Part shown: piece after piece, positions 45,277 to 54,047 of the stretch | How the letters are laid out: every line of letters starts with the position of its first letter | How positions within the stretch are numbered: position 1 is the stretch's first letter | From: Faecalicatena contorta | GTDB lineage: Bacteria > Bacillota > Clostridia > Lachnospirales > Lachnospiraceae | Reading direction: 5' to 3' | DNA length: 64,000 nt | Assembly (NCBI RefSeq): GCF_021531895.1 | Contig: NZ_JAFBIX010000005.1 | Coordinates: 51,406 to 115,405, forward strand | Notes under the pieces: generated by a model | Database searches by the model: none | The model's input: the letters and a program-made list of their open reading frames with translations, nothing else | What the model was told of the DNA's origin: nothing | Made by a program: the position numbers and the translations under genes

Positions 45277-46074
45277 ATGATTACAAAGAAAATTGGAGTT
45301 ATTGGATGTGGTAACATGGGTGGCGCTATTCTCTACGGCGCATTGGAAAGCGGCGTTCTCCCTAAGGAGAATGTCTATGTATATGACATTAATCCTGCTA
45401 TGATGGAAAAAGCCAAGGGCTGGGGTGTGAACCTTGCTAAAGATGATGAAGATGTCTGCTTAAGCAGCGATATTATCCTCTTGGCCGTAAAACCACAGAA
45501 TGCTGCCGAAGCGTTATCTCAATGTAAAAAAGCGTTAGATGAAAAAGCAATGATGTCCATCGTTGCCGGAGTAACCGTAGAACGCCTGAGAAATATGATT
45601 GACGGTACTCCAAGGATTCTTCGCCTGTTGCCAAATACTCCTGCTATGGTATTCGAAGGAGCATTCGCAATCTGCTCTGACAATGACTTTACAGAAGAAG
45701 AATTAGAGATTGCAAAATCCATTTACAGCACAATCGGAATTATTGAAATGGTACCGGAACACTTGATTGATGCTGCCTGTGCATTAAACGGCGGTGGTCC
45801 TGCTTTCGTTGCTATGTTCATTGAAGCCATGGCTGATGGTGGAGTAAAACAGGGGCTTCCTAGAAAAACAGCTTATCGCCTTGCAGCACAGACTGCTCTC
45901 GGTACAGCCAAAATGATTCTTGAAAAAGAATTACATCCAGGTGAAATCAAAGACATGGTAACCTCCCCAGGCGGAACAACCATCGAAGGATGTGAGGCAC
46001 TGGAAAAAGGCGGCATGAGAGGTGCCGTTATCGACTGCATCAACAAAGCCGCTGAGAAATCCAAGAAGTTATAG
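45277..46074 (+). CDS. proC: Pyrroline-5-carboxylate reductase
   Basis: 265 residues from the ATG with AAAGGAGGTACATAAT upstream. N-terminal Rossmann fold IGVIGCGNMGGAILYG, NAD(P)-binding LAVKPQN, and the C-terminal signature TSPGGTTIEGCEALEKGGMRGAVIDC. It reduces P5C to proline in the last step of proline synthesis. It is followed after 3 bases by the structured element at 46078. A longer frame running through the upstream hairpin is not credible. Confidence 0.97.
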   Translation: MITKKIGVIGCGNMGGAILYGALESGVLPKENVYVYDINPAMMEKAKGWGVNLAKDDEDVCLSSDIILLAVKPQNAAEALSQCKKALDEKAMMSIVAGVTVERLRNMIDGTPRILRLLPNTPAMVFEGAFAICSDNDFTEEELEIAKSIYSTIGIIEMVPEHLIDAACALNGGGPAFVAMFIEAMADGGVKQGLPRKTAYRLAAQTALGTAKMILEKELHPGEIKDMVTSPGGTTIEGCEALEKGGMRGAVIDCINKAAEKSKKL

Positions 46075-46115
46075 ATGGGAATTTAGATGAGTTAGTTGGT
46101 GATTGGGAGGTGTAC

Positions 46116-46364
46116 GGCGCAAGGGAGTTGGATAGGCTGGTCTGTATCCGATATCCTTCGCTGAGAATCCATAACAGAAAAAAGAGTTGCAATTTCGTGA
46201 CCGGACTGATTCACCGAGAAATTTGGATAATTTCTCGATTCAGCAGTCCTTTTGAATTTGGCTGAATGCCAAATTCTCACACGGAATTGCAACTCTTTTT
46301 TCTGTAACGGATTCTAACACTTGGATAGACGGATACAGACCAGCCTATCCAACTCCCTTGCGCC
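46116..46364 (+). other. Hairpin module H1 of element copy 1
   Basis: Basal stem: 35 of 35 bases pair (46116-46150 with 46330-46364). An inner stem pairs 21 bases (46174-46194 with 46285-46305) and has an A6 run on the 5' arm and a T6 run on the 3' arm. The apex splits into two hairpins: one with GGACTG/CAGTCC and CGAGAAAT/ATTTCTCG stems (46203-46249), one with a 9-bp stem GAATTTGGC/GCCAAATTC (46254-46276). Stem plus T6 on each strand gives a bidirectional terminator form. Confidence 0.85.
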
Positions 46365-46580
46365 TGACATTTCCAATTACCGAACGGACTCATCTGGCGG
46401 AATTTCTGGCGCGAAGCGCAATGGGGAGCGATGTTTTTATACTATTCATCATTATTTCAATGGAAGAATCAGTTAGTTATTCCGCCAGTTTTTTGACAAT
46501 ATCTTTACTGATATCTTTCCCTCTGCATGACGCGCAGGAATCCTCCCGGATGAGGAAGTTGCGGACTTGGGGGATGTCAA

Positions 46581-46821
46581 GCGAGAAGATGGATGGGATA
46601 GTTTCCATTCGTTGGCCAAGCGATAGAATCCGTTACTGGAAAAGAAGCAGATATTTTGTGCGAAGATTTGGCTTCAAGCCAGATCTGAGAAGGCTGCTGA
46701 GCCTCGAAATCATCAAGATTTCGGGGCGAATCAGCCTGGTCACAAAATATCTGCTTTTTTTCCTGTTATGGATTCTTAGCGAAGGACTCCGCAATGGAAA
46801 CCATCCCATCCGTCCTCTCGC
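46581..46821 (-). other. Hairpin module H2 of element copy 1, inverted relative to H1
   Basis: Outer arms (46581-46610 and 46792-46821) pair imperfectly; the inner stem pairs 15 bases exactly (46646-46660 with 46741-46755), followed on the plus strand by T7. The apex carries AGATTTGGC/GCCAGATCT and AGGCTG/CAGCCT with CGAAATC/GATTTCG. Read on the minus strand the order and conserved words (CTGATTC, CAGCAG, GGATTCT) match H1, so the two modules are an inverted duplication. Confidence 0.8.
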
Positions 46822-46858
46822 CGTACACACCCAATCACCAACTAACTCATCTAAATTC

Positions 46859-47482
46859 CTACTTCCCCTGCATCCTTTTAATTACCTTCAATCTGGTAAA
46901 TTCTTCTCTTTCTTTTTCTTCCAGGGCATTACTGATGTTATAAACCAGATTGGTATACATCGGGATTGTAATATTTTTCAGTGCATTGGCGCGTTTCTGT
47001 GTCTTCTTGATATTCGTAGCCAGGCGATAAGCTGAATTTTCAACTTCAGCCAGCTTGATCGTCAATGCTTTCACCTCACGGAATGCCTCTCTGGCAATAT
47101 CAATAGACTCATGCGTGGCACCAAATGCATAAGTCAGTTTATTCTGTTTCTCATCATATTTTATATGCGGAATTTCTGTTCCCATAATACTTCGCGTCTG
47201 AATACGGATAGAATCCTCTATCGGAACAGTAAAGGCCAACTCCTGTACTTTACTGATTCCCAGCTCAATATTGGCACGCTTCAGACAGGCATATGCTTTC
47301 GTAAAGGTCGAATCAATCTCTTCCTGGATATCTTTCGCCTCATCAATCAACCCCATCAATTCCTTTAAGAGGATATTACGTTTCTTATCCATCAGCTCAT
47401 ATCCCTGACGCGCAAGTGCCAGCGAATTCTTAGCAAGCATTAAGTTTCCTTTTGTAGGAAATTCTCTCGGATCCATATACAA
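46859..47482 (-). CDS. ntpD: V-type ATP synthase subunit D
   Basis: 207 residues, all-helical central-stalk subunit. The N-terminal TKGNLMLAKNSLALARQGYELMDKKRNIL and the C-terminal RANALKNITIPMYTNLVYNI are family hallmarks (each shown shortened: NLMLAKNSLALARQGYELM, KRANALKNITIPMY). It rotates inside the A3B3 head. Last gene of the ATPase operon; its TAG stop overlaps the first base of the structured element's right terminal repeat. Confidence 0.96.
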   Translation of the reverse strand: MYMDPREFPTKGNLMLAKNSLALARQGYELMDKKRNILLKELMGLIDEAKDIQEEIDSTFTKAYACLKRANIELGISKVQELAFTVPIEDSIRIQTRSIMGTEIPHIKYDEKQNKLTYAFGATHESIDIAREAFREVKALTIKLAEVENSAYRLATNIKKTQKRANALKNITIPMYTNLVYNISNALEEKEREEFTRLKVIKRMQGK

Positions 47483-47546
47483 ACCTCTTTTCTACTGCTA
47501 ATCTTATTACAGTCTACAGACTATCTGCTATTTCCAAATATCGCAA

Positions 47547-48929
47547 CTAGTCTGTTGCCGGTGTATAGTATTTATCGATCAGTTTTGTATCAATTCGGTC
47601 GAGCTCTTCTTTTGGCAATAACCGCAGAAGTTCCCAGCCCAGATCCAGCGTTTCCTGAATCGTCCGATTCTCCGTCGGGCCCTGGCCGATGTAACGTTTT
47701 TCAAACTCTACACCAAACTTCAGATATTTTTTATCAATCGGAGACAATTCATCTTCGCCGATAACAGAAGCCAGATTTCTTGCCTCTCCCACTTTTGCAT
47801 ATGCAGAAAACAACTGGTTTGCCAGATCCTGATGATCTTCACGGGTATATCCAGCTCCAATTCCATCCTTCATCAGACGTGACAGGGACGGAAGTACACT
47901 GATCGGCGGATAGATCGCCTGCCCATGAAGGCTTCGGTCTAATACAACCTGGCCCTCTGTAATATATCCGGTCAGATCCGGGATCGGATGTGTAATATCA
48001 TCATTTGGCATCGTAAGGATCGGAAGCTGCGTTACAGATCCATTTGAACCCTCTACAATTCCGGCACGCTCATAGATGGTTGCCAGCTCACTGTACAGAT
48101 AACCCGGGTATCCCTTTCGAGAAGGGATCTCTCCTTTGGAGGATGAGACTTCTCGTAACGCTTCTGCAAACGAGGTCATATCCGTCAGGATAACAAGGAT
48201 ATGCATATTGCATTCAAATGCCAGATATTCTGCCACTGTCAGCGCAACTTTCGGTGTGATCAGACGTTCCACCACCGGGTCATTTGCCAGGTTCAGGAAC
48301 ATACATACATGGTCAGATACTCCGCTTTCTTCAAATGTTTTCCGGAAGAATTCCGCCACATCATGCTTTACACCCATTGCTCCAAATACAATCGCAAATT
48401 CTCCTTCTGCGCCATCTCCCAGAGATGCCTGCTTAACAATCTGTGCTGCCAGCTGATCATGCGGCAGTCCATTTCCCGAGAAGATTGGAAGCTTCTGTCC
48501 ACGAATCAGTGTTGTCAGTCCATCAATTGCAGAGATTCCGGTCCGGATATAGTTTCGCGGATATTCTCTGCGCACCGGGTTCAGCGGAAGTCCGTTGACA
48601 TCTCTTCGCTCCACTGCCGTAATCGAGCCCAGTCCATCGATTGGTTCTCCGATTCCGTTAAATGTACGCCCCAGCATATCCGGTGACACAGCCACTTCCA
48701 TCGGACGCCCGGTCAATTTTGTATGCGTATTCTGAAGGGACATATTCTCCGTTCCTTCAAACACCTGTATAATCGCCTTGTCTTCATTCAGTTCAACAAT
48801 ACGGCCCATCTTCTTGATGTTGCCTTCTACGACAAATTCAACAATCTCGTCAAAGAAAGCATTCTGCACTCCTTCCAGTACAACAAGAGGTCCGTTGATA
48901 TTACTCAGTCCAAGATATTCTATTGCCAT
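47547..48929 (-). CDS. ntpB: V-type ATP synthase subunit B (non-catalytic)
   Basis: 460 residues. It has the N-terminal [17 protein letters not shown], a degenerate nucleotide site in [14 protein letters not shown] in place of a P-loop, and [20 protein letters not shown]. It alternates with subunit A in the hexameric head. It follows subunit A by 14 bases with a strong GGAGGAACC. Confidence 0.97.
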   Translation of the reverse strand: MAIEYLGLSNINGPLVVLEGVQNAFFDEIVEFVVEGNIKKMGRIVELNEDKAIIQVFEGTENMSLQNTHTKLTGRPMEVAVSPDMLGRTFNGIGEPIDGLGSITAVERRDVNGLPLNPVRREYPRNYIRTGISAIDGLTTLIRGQKLPIFSGNGLPHDQLAAQIVKQASLGDGAEGEFAIVFGAMGVKHDVAEFFRKTFEESGVSDHVCMFLNLANDPVVERLITPKVALTVAEYLAFECNMHILVILTDMTSFAEALREVSSSKGEIPSRKGYPGYLYSELATIYERAGIVEGSNGSVTQLPILTMPNDDITHPIPDLTGYITEGQVVLDRSLHGQAIYPPISVLPSLSRLMKDGIGAGYTREDHQDLANQLFSAYAKVGEARNLASVIGEDELSPIDKKYLKFGVEFEKRYIGQGPTENRTIQETLDLGWELLRLLPKEELDRIDTKLIDKYYTPATD

Positions 48930-48943
48930 TTACGGTTCCTCCT

Positions 48944-50716
48944 TTATGCATTCTTTTCGATTACTCTCTGATAAAAATGGTCAATCTCCACTTTATATAG
49001 ATCTAGCAGCTGCAGATCATCGTTTGGAACATCATATTTCATTGCAATTACTTTCTCGAAGATTCCTTCCGCCTTTAACACAGACATCGGCATTCCCATT
49101 GCAACAAGAGCCCGGGATGTTTTATACAGATATAAGATAACATCCATCATCTTAAACTGCTTTTCCGGCGATACGCAGGTATCATCTTTGTGGAAAGCAT
49201 TCTGCTGCAGGAAGCCCAGACGGATTACTCTGGCGATCTCCAGGATCAGTTTCTGATCATCCGGAAGTACATCTCCGCCGATCAATTTTACAATCTCCAT
49301 CAGGTTACTCTCCTGGCTCAGAATGGTCATCATTCTGTTTCGATAATCTGTAAACTTCGGCGACACATGGTCTGCGTACCATCCACTGAGATCATTCAAA
49401 TATTCACTATAACTGTTCAGCCAGTGAATTGCCGGGAAATGTCTTGCATACGCCAGAGATTTATCCAGTCCCCAGAAGCATCTCACAAATCGCTTAGTAT
49501 TCTGCGTAACTGGTTCTGAAAAATCTCCTCCCTGAGGAGATACTGCTCCGATAATGGATACGGACCCCACCTCGCCATTCAAAGTCTGCATCATACCAGC
49601 TCTTTCATAAAATGCTGACAGCCGAGAAGCCAGATATGCAGGAAAGCCTTCCTCAGCAGGCATCTCTTCCAGACGTCCGGACAACTCACGCAGAGCCTCT
49701 GCCCAACGTGAAGTAGAATCAGCCATAATAGCCACATCATATCCCATATCCCGATAATACTCTGCCAGTGTAAGGCCTGTATAGATAGAAGCCTCACGGG
49801 CTGCCACAGGCATATTCGAAGTATTGGCGATCAAAGTGGTACGATCCATCAATGGGTTACCGGTTCTCGGATCCTCCAGCTGAGAGAATTCTTCCAATAC
49901 CTGCGTCATCTCATTCCCACGCTCTCCACATCCGATATAGATAATAATGTCTGCATCCGCCCACTTCGCAATCTGATGCTGCATCATCGTCTTTCCTGTT
50001 CCGAAGCCTCCCGGAATCGCTGCAGTTCCTCCCTTTGCAATCGGGAACATGGTATCCACGATACGCTGTCCTGTAATCAGTGGAATATTTGCCGGGAATC
50101 GATGAGCCGACGGTCTCGGAACACGGATCGGCCAGCGCTGTGTCATCGTAAGATCTCTCCTGCTGCCATCCAAAAGTTCCAGCGTAACCAGCACATCCTC
50201 TATCGTATACTGCCCATCCGGAACAACGGAGACAACCGTTCCTTCTACATCTGGCGGCACCATACACTTATGAACAATTGCACGTGTCTCCGGAACCTCC
50301 GCAATAATGCTTCCGCCATGAACCACATCTCCAACACACACCGTCATATGCGTATCCCACAACTTTTCTCTGTCCAGCGAATCCACACTGATTCCTCGGG
50401 TGATAAATGACCCGGCAGTATCCGCGATTCGATCCAACGGACGTTCAATTCCATCAAATATATTATTCAGAATTCCCGGTGCCAGAGTAACGGATACTGC
50501 TGATCCAGATGACTCCACGATCTCGCCCGGTTTTAATCCTGATGTTTCCTCATATACCTGTATCGTTGTCAGATCCTTATCCAGGGAAATCACTTCGCCC
50601 ACCAGCCTCTGTTCCCCTACATATACCATCTCTGACATCTTAAAATCAGTCATACCTTTCAAGTAGATAACGGGACCATTGATTCCGTAGATTTTTCCAG
50701 TTGATACACTATTCAA
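48944..50716 (-). CDS. ntpA: V-type ATP synthase subunit A (catalytic)
   Basis: 590 residues from a TTG start ([16 protein letters not shown]), which has the ribosome binding site GGAGGTGCGGGAG and overlaps the stop of subunit E by 8 bases; the long reading frame further upstream lies inside subunit E. Walker [11 protein letters not shown], the non-homologous insertion typical of A subunits (about 110-200), the Walker-B/arginine region [13 protein letters not shown], and [17 protein letters not shown] SYSEYL. It hydrolyses or makes ATP at the catalytic sites. Confidence 0.97.
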   Translation of the reverse strand: MNSVSTGKIYGINGPVIYLKGMTDFKMSEMVYVGEQRLVGEVISLDKDLTTIQVYEETSGLKPGEIVESSGSAVSVTLAPGILNNIFDGIERPLDRIADTAGSFITRGISVDSLDREKLWDTHMTVCVGDVVHGGSIIAEVPETRAIVHKCMVPPDVEGTVVSVVPDGQYTIEDVLVTLELLDGSRRDLTMTQRWPIRVPRPSAHRFPANIPLITGQRIVDTMFPIAKGGTAAIPGGFGTGKTMMQHQIAKWADADIIIYIGCGERGNEMTQVLEEFSQLEDPRTGNPLMDRTTLIANTSNMPVAAREASIYTGLTLAEYYRDMGYDVAIMADSTSRWAEALRELSGRLEEMPAEEGFPAYLASRLSAFYERAGMMQTLNGEVGSVSIIGAVSPQGGDFSEPVTQNTKRFVRCFWGLDKSLAYARHFPAIHWLNSYSEYLNDLSGWYADHVSPKFTDYRNRMMTILSQESNLMEIVKLIGGDVLPDDQKLILEIARVIRLGFLQQNAFHKDDTCVSPEKQFKMMDVILYLYKTSRALVAMGMPMSVLKAEGIFEKVIAMKYDVPNDDLQLLDLYKVEIDHFYQRVIEKNA

Positions 50717-51296
50717 CTCCCGCACCTCCTCTGAATACAAACTCACGATATTCTTTTTCAATTGCGCCCTTGAACGCGTGATCAATCAGAATATTCCGTT
50801 CTCTGATCACGGCTCGCACACCTCCGATAAAGTCCTCTTTACTCACGGTAAGTGCCATGCCGGTATGTTCCTCCAGATAATCTTTCTTATCTTCATCCGT
50901 CGGATTAATGTAGATCGTCATAGCTGCCCCGTCTGCAAATCGGGCCGACTTATTAATATACTCAATCAGAAGACGCTTATATTCTTCCGTCTTCATGAAG
51001 TCCCGTATCAGTTCCTCAACCTCCCGGAACAGCTCCTTTTTCAACTCTTTTTGTGTCTTTCCCAGTTCTCTTTTTAATTCCAGCTGCGCCTTGGACATCG
51101 CCATATTCAGCTGCTGCTTTGCATGGACTCTTTCCGCCTTCACTCTCATCTCCGACTGTCGGGTTGCTTCTATGCGGTGCTGCTCAAATACGCCCATCAG
51201 CGCATCTTCATGCTTTTTCATAATAGCATTGCCCTCTGTTCTGGCTTCTTCCATCGCTGCGGCCTGCAAATGTGATATCTTCTCTTCTATTGTCAA
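50709..51296 (-). CDS. ntpE: V-type ATP synthase subunit E (peripheral stalk)
   Basis: 195 residues from a TTG with AAGGTGA 5 bases upstream; a GTG three codons earlier (51305) is the alternative. Long N-terminal helix rich in Glu/Lys/Arg (EEKISHLQAAAMEEARTEG) and a C-terminal globular part (FIGGVRAVIRERNILIDHAF). It pairs with the H/G subunit to hold the head against rotation. Confidence 0.93.
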   Translation of the reverse strand: MTIEEKISHLQAAAMEEARTEGNAIMKKHEDALMGVFEQHRIEATRQSEMRVKAERVHAKQQLNMAMSKAQLELKRELGKTQKELKKELFREVEELIRDFMKTEEYKRLLIEYINKSARFADGAAMTIYINPTDEDKKDYLEEHTGMALTVSKEDFIGGVRAVIRERNILIDHAFKGAIEKEYREFVFRGGAGVE

Positions 51297-51333
51297 GTGT
51301 GTCACCTTCTTTTCAATTGGAATTTCATTCCAT

Positions 51334-51642
51334 CTATAATTTCAGGCCAATCGCCTCATTTACATAAGATGTGATAAAATCTTTCTTACGTCCGGTTCCG
51401 TGTCTGTCAGGAATCTCTATCAAAAGCGGCATCTCTCGTCCCAGCTTGATCTCATCGATCAGATCCGGGAATTCTCTGCCGAACTTTTCCGTCAGCAGTA
51501 TGATTCCCACTGTCTTATCATTCATCGCAGTCTCAATGGCCTCCCGAAGCTCCTCTCTTTCATGAACCACTACACCATCGACACCAGCCAGCCGCATTCC
51601 TGTCAGCGTATCGATATTATCACTGATCAGATACATCTTCAT
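51334..51642 (-). CDS. ntpG: V-type ATP synthase subunit F
   Basis: 102 residues. A Rossmann-like fold: MYLISDNIDTLTGMRLAGVDG opening (core DNIDTLTGMRLAGVDG), a GIILLTEKFGREFPDLIDEI middle, and a flexible C-terminal tail. It binds subunit D in the rotor. It overlaps nothing and stands between E (38 bases) and K (1 base). Confidence 0.93.
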   Translation of the reverse strand: MKMYLISDNIDTLTGMRLAGVDGVVVHEREELREAIETAMNDKTVGIILLTEKFGREFPDLIDEIKLGREMPLLIEIPDRHGTGRKKDFITSYVNEAIGLKL

Positions 51643-51643
51643 C

Positions 51644-52078
51644 TTACAATTTACCTAAGATCATGAAGGAGATGATCAGTCCATACAGACATACACCTTC
51701 TGCAAGACCTACGAAGATCAGAGACTTACCAAGTGCGCTGGAGTCTTCACTGATTGCTCCAAGAGCAGCACTGGCAGCACTGGCAACGGCAATACCACCA
51801 CCTACACAAGACAAACCGGTTGAAAGTGCAGCGGCAAGGTAACCGAATCCTGTAGCATTTGAAGCAACATTTTCTGCAGTGTCAGCAGCCTGTACCGGAT
51901 CCCCGCCAAACATCATGATTGCTGCAATTACAAATGCTCCAAAATAAAAGAATACATTGGTTCCAATTGCTCGTTTATATCTTTTTCTGGATTTTTCTCC
52001 GAGCAGATAATAGCCAAATGGAATAATAATACTAAGTATCAAAGTTGCAATGAGTAATAATTTTACTGTTAATGTCAT
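51644..52078 (-). CDS. ntpK: V-type ATP synthase subunit K (membrane rotor proteolipid)
   Basis: 144 residues, four predicted membrane helices. The C-terminal hairpin is a typical c-type subunit (YLAAALSTGLSCVGGGIAV ... LIFVGLAEGVCLYGLIISF) and carries the single ion-binding Glu. The N-terminal hairpin (about 5-60) has a basic loop EKSRKRYKR and no carboxylate, and is not an obvious duplicate of the second. One Glu per four helices is the V-type pattern. The ion (H+ or Na+) is uncertain: the usual Gln of Na+ types is not evident. Confidence 0.92.
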   Translation of the reverse strand: MTLTVKLLLIATLILSIIIPFGYYLLGEKSRKRYKRAIGTNVFFYFGAFVIAAIMMFGGDPVQAADTAENVASNATGFGYLAAALSTGLSCVGGGIAVASAASAALGAISEDSSALGKSLIFVGLAEGVCLYGLIISFMILGKL

Positions 52079-52106
52079 GATTGATATCCTCCTTATGTTT
52101 GGATTA

Positions 52107-54047
52107 TTAATGTTCTTTACTATGATTATTAAACGGTTTGAATTCCCGTCCGTTTCCTTTATAGAACCGGCTGAACATCTCGTAGTATTCTAGACGAAGT
52201 ACCTGGATTCCAACGACCAGTCCCTCCAGTCCACATACCAGAATATTGCCCAGCACAAATACGATCCAGTTCGTACTTCCCTCAGATGCACCGGACAGCA
52301 TAAGTACAACTTCCATCATTGCCGCATGACTGACTGCAAATGCGCCGATTCGCACATAAGATATGGTGTTGGAAAAGTAACTCAGCATTGTTTCGAACAA
52401 TTCAAAAAATGCCTGCACAAAGAACATGACTTTTCCTTCTTCCATCTTCTTATGTCGCTTCTGAACCAGATTGGCAAGAGGTTCTTTGAACACGAACATC
52501 AAAATCGGAACTCCCAGGAAGATAACCATCATAATATTTCCCGGAACTTTATGTCCTGTCATATACAAGACGATCGTAAGAACGAGAAAGCCATAGAACA
52601 CAAGTCCTGCCACTCCGTTATTCGAAAACAGCCCGTTTTCCAGATCATGTGACTTTATAGCGTTAACCACATTGAAGATCATCACCAGCAGATTCAGCGC
52701 CATACCAAATGCAATTGCCACAACAAATACGGTATTCAGCTGACCGATAAACGGAAGATTCGTCATTGCTTCCACCGGCCTTAACCAATGTGCTTCAATA
52801 ATATTCTCAAATCCAAATATACTGCCGAACATATATCCAAAAAATGTCGAGAAAAGACCGGCGATGGATATGATTCCCGCCAGATCGATCTTCTTGATCA
52901 GATAGAGCAGACCGCCGATAACAAACAGGCACAGTCCCTGCCCCATATCTCCAAACATGGCACCAAAAATAAATGTATACGTCAGTGCCACGAACATCGT
53001 CGGATCCATCTCGTCATGAGCCGGAAGCCCATACATACGGATAAACATCTCAAAAGGCTTAAAGAATCGAGGATTCTTTAACTTCGTCGGAGGATCTCCA
53101 AAGAACTTTTCCTTATCCTCTTCTACCACGATGAACACTTTGTCATCGTGTTCTGCTTCTTTTACAAATGCCTCAACATCTTTTTCTCCCATCCAGCCGC
53201 AGAGGATATAATAATCTTCTTTATTATCTCCTACATCTGTCCTTGCCGCCATCTTTCGTACATCGAAGTTATTCGATAACTCTTCCAGCCTTCTTCTTGC
53301 ACCAAGAAGCTGTGACGCATGCTTTGTCATGAGTTCTTCGATTTTAGTATCAATTTCCTTCATCTGTTCTGCAGCATCATTAATTTCTTTCTGGATATCC
53401 TGGCATGCCAGTTCCGGTGTCCCAACATAATCCCTGGATAGCGAGATTCTTTCAAAATGAAGAGAATTGAATACCGAGTCCACTTTACTTGCCTCTGCAT
53501 TCGAGACAAAATAGCAGCCATAGACATAATTCTCATTCCGGACACCTTCCAGGAATATTGCATTCAGATCACTAAACAGATATCTCTCCAGTCTCTTATA
53601 ATAATCGACTTCAATTCTTCCGAAACGAACCTTCATATACTTATATCTCATGACTTTGTAGAGATCCAGCTCCAGTGGTCTGAACGGCTCCAGTACATTC
53701 AGGTTATCCTTTATGCCATCTGCTTTCTTCTTTAAAAGTTCTTTCTTTTCTACCAGTTCCAGATAATTATGATTAATATTCCGAATCAATGTAATCATCT
53801 CGTCTTCCGTCATGGAAGCGTCCACATGAACATTTCCATCCGGTATCAAAGCCGCAAACTGTTCTGCCTTTGCTAATGGTTCCTTATACGGATTCACCTC
53901 TACAAAAGGCATGAGATTGTCTGTCGTCTTTAATTCAGTAAGGGCGTTCTCAAGCTGCATCTCATATTTTGACAGATATACATCACATACACGGTCAATA
54001 TCTGTTCTTGGTCCGCTAATGCTCAAAAACTTCATTTTTACAATCAT
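52107..54047 (-). CDS. ntpI: V-type ATP synthase subunit I (membrane stator)
   Basis: 646 residues. The cytoplasmic N-terminal half (about 1-340) is coiled coil and alpha/beta. The membrane half has seven or eight helices with FGAMFGDMGQGL, the key Arg-bearing helix SYVRIGAFAVSHAAMMEVVL and LEGLVVGIQVLRLEYYEMF. It forms the ion half-channels next to the K ring. It overlaps the subunit C gene by 4 bases (ATGA). Confidence 0.96.
   Translation of the reverse strand: MIVKMKFLSISGPRTDIDRVCDVYLSKYEMQLENALTELKTTDNLMPFVEVNPYKEPLAKAEQFAALIPDGNVHVDASMTEDEMITLIRNINHNYLELVEKKELLKKKADGIKDNLNVLEPFRPLELDLYKVMRYKYMKVRFGRIEVDYYKRLERYLFSDLNAIFLEGVRNENYVYGCYFVSNAEASKVDSVFNSLHFERISLSRDYVGTPELACQDIQKEINDAAEQMKEIDTKIEELMTKHASQLLGARRRLEELSNNFDVRKMAARTDVGDNKEDYYILCGWMGEKDVEAFVKEAEHDDKVFIVVEEDKEKFFGDPPTKLKNPRFFKPFEMFIRMYGLPAHDEMDPTMFVALTYTFIFGAMFGDMGQGLCLFVIGGLLYLIKKIDLAGIISIAGLFSTFFGYMFGSIFGFENIIEAHWLRPVEAMTNLPFIGQLNTVFVVAIAFGMALNLLVMIFNVVNAIKSHDLENGLFSNNGVAGLVFYGFLVLTIVLYMTGHKVPGNIMMVIFLGVPILMFVFKEPLANLVQKRHKKMEEGKVMFFVQAFFELFETMLSYFSNTISYVRIGAFAVSHAAMMEVVLMLSGASEGSTNWIVFVLGNILVCGLEGLVVGIQVLRLEYYEMFSRFYKGNGREFKPFNNHSKEH

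Larger units (their letters stand above)
46078..46859. repeat. Structured 782-bp palindromic element, copy 1
   Basis: Bounded by perfect 30-base terminal inverted repeats (46078-46107 and 46830-46859; outermost bases GGAATTTAGATGAG). Between them lie two large hairpin modules (46116-46364 and 46581-46821) and a middle spacer with a 10-bp repeat CTGGCGGAAT (46394) / ATTCCGCCAG (46479). No gene-like ORF with a ribosome binding site is present. It spans the whole gap between the proC stop (46074) and the stop of the convergent V-ATPase subunit D gene (46859). A homologous copy is at 58189-58957. I do not recognise a named family. Confidence 0.9.

Noticed and set aside
46092..46292. A minus-strand ORF of 66 residues that is conserved as a 73-residue ORF in the second element copy (58182-58403).
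   Set aside because: It runs through the paired arms of hairpin module H1, begins at a TTG inside a stem without a ribosome binding site, and changes between copies follow base pairing rather than codon position.
46078..46859. Possible insertion sequence, because of the terminal inverted repeats.
   Set aside because: No transposase or remnant is inside and no clear target duplication flanks either copy. It could still be a non-autonomous element, so it was listed as a structured repeat.
46358..47035. A 225-residue plus-strand reading frame across the second half of element copy 1 into the V-ATPase D gene.
   Set aside because: It is not kept in copy 2, where the same frame stops early, and it overlaps subunit D on the other strand.
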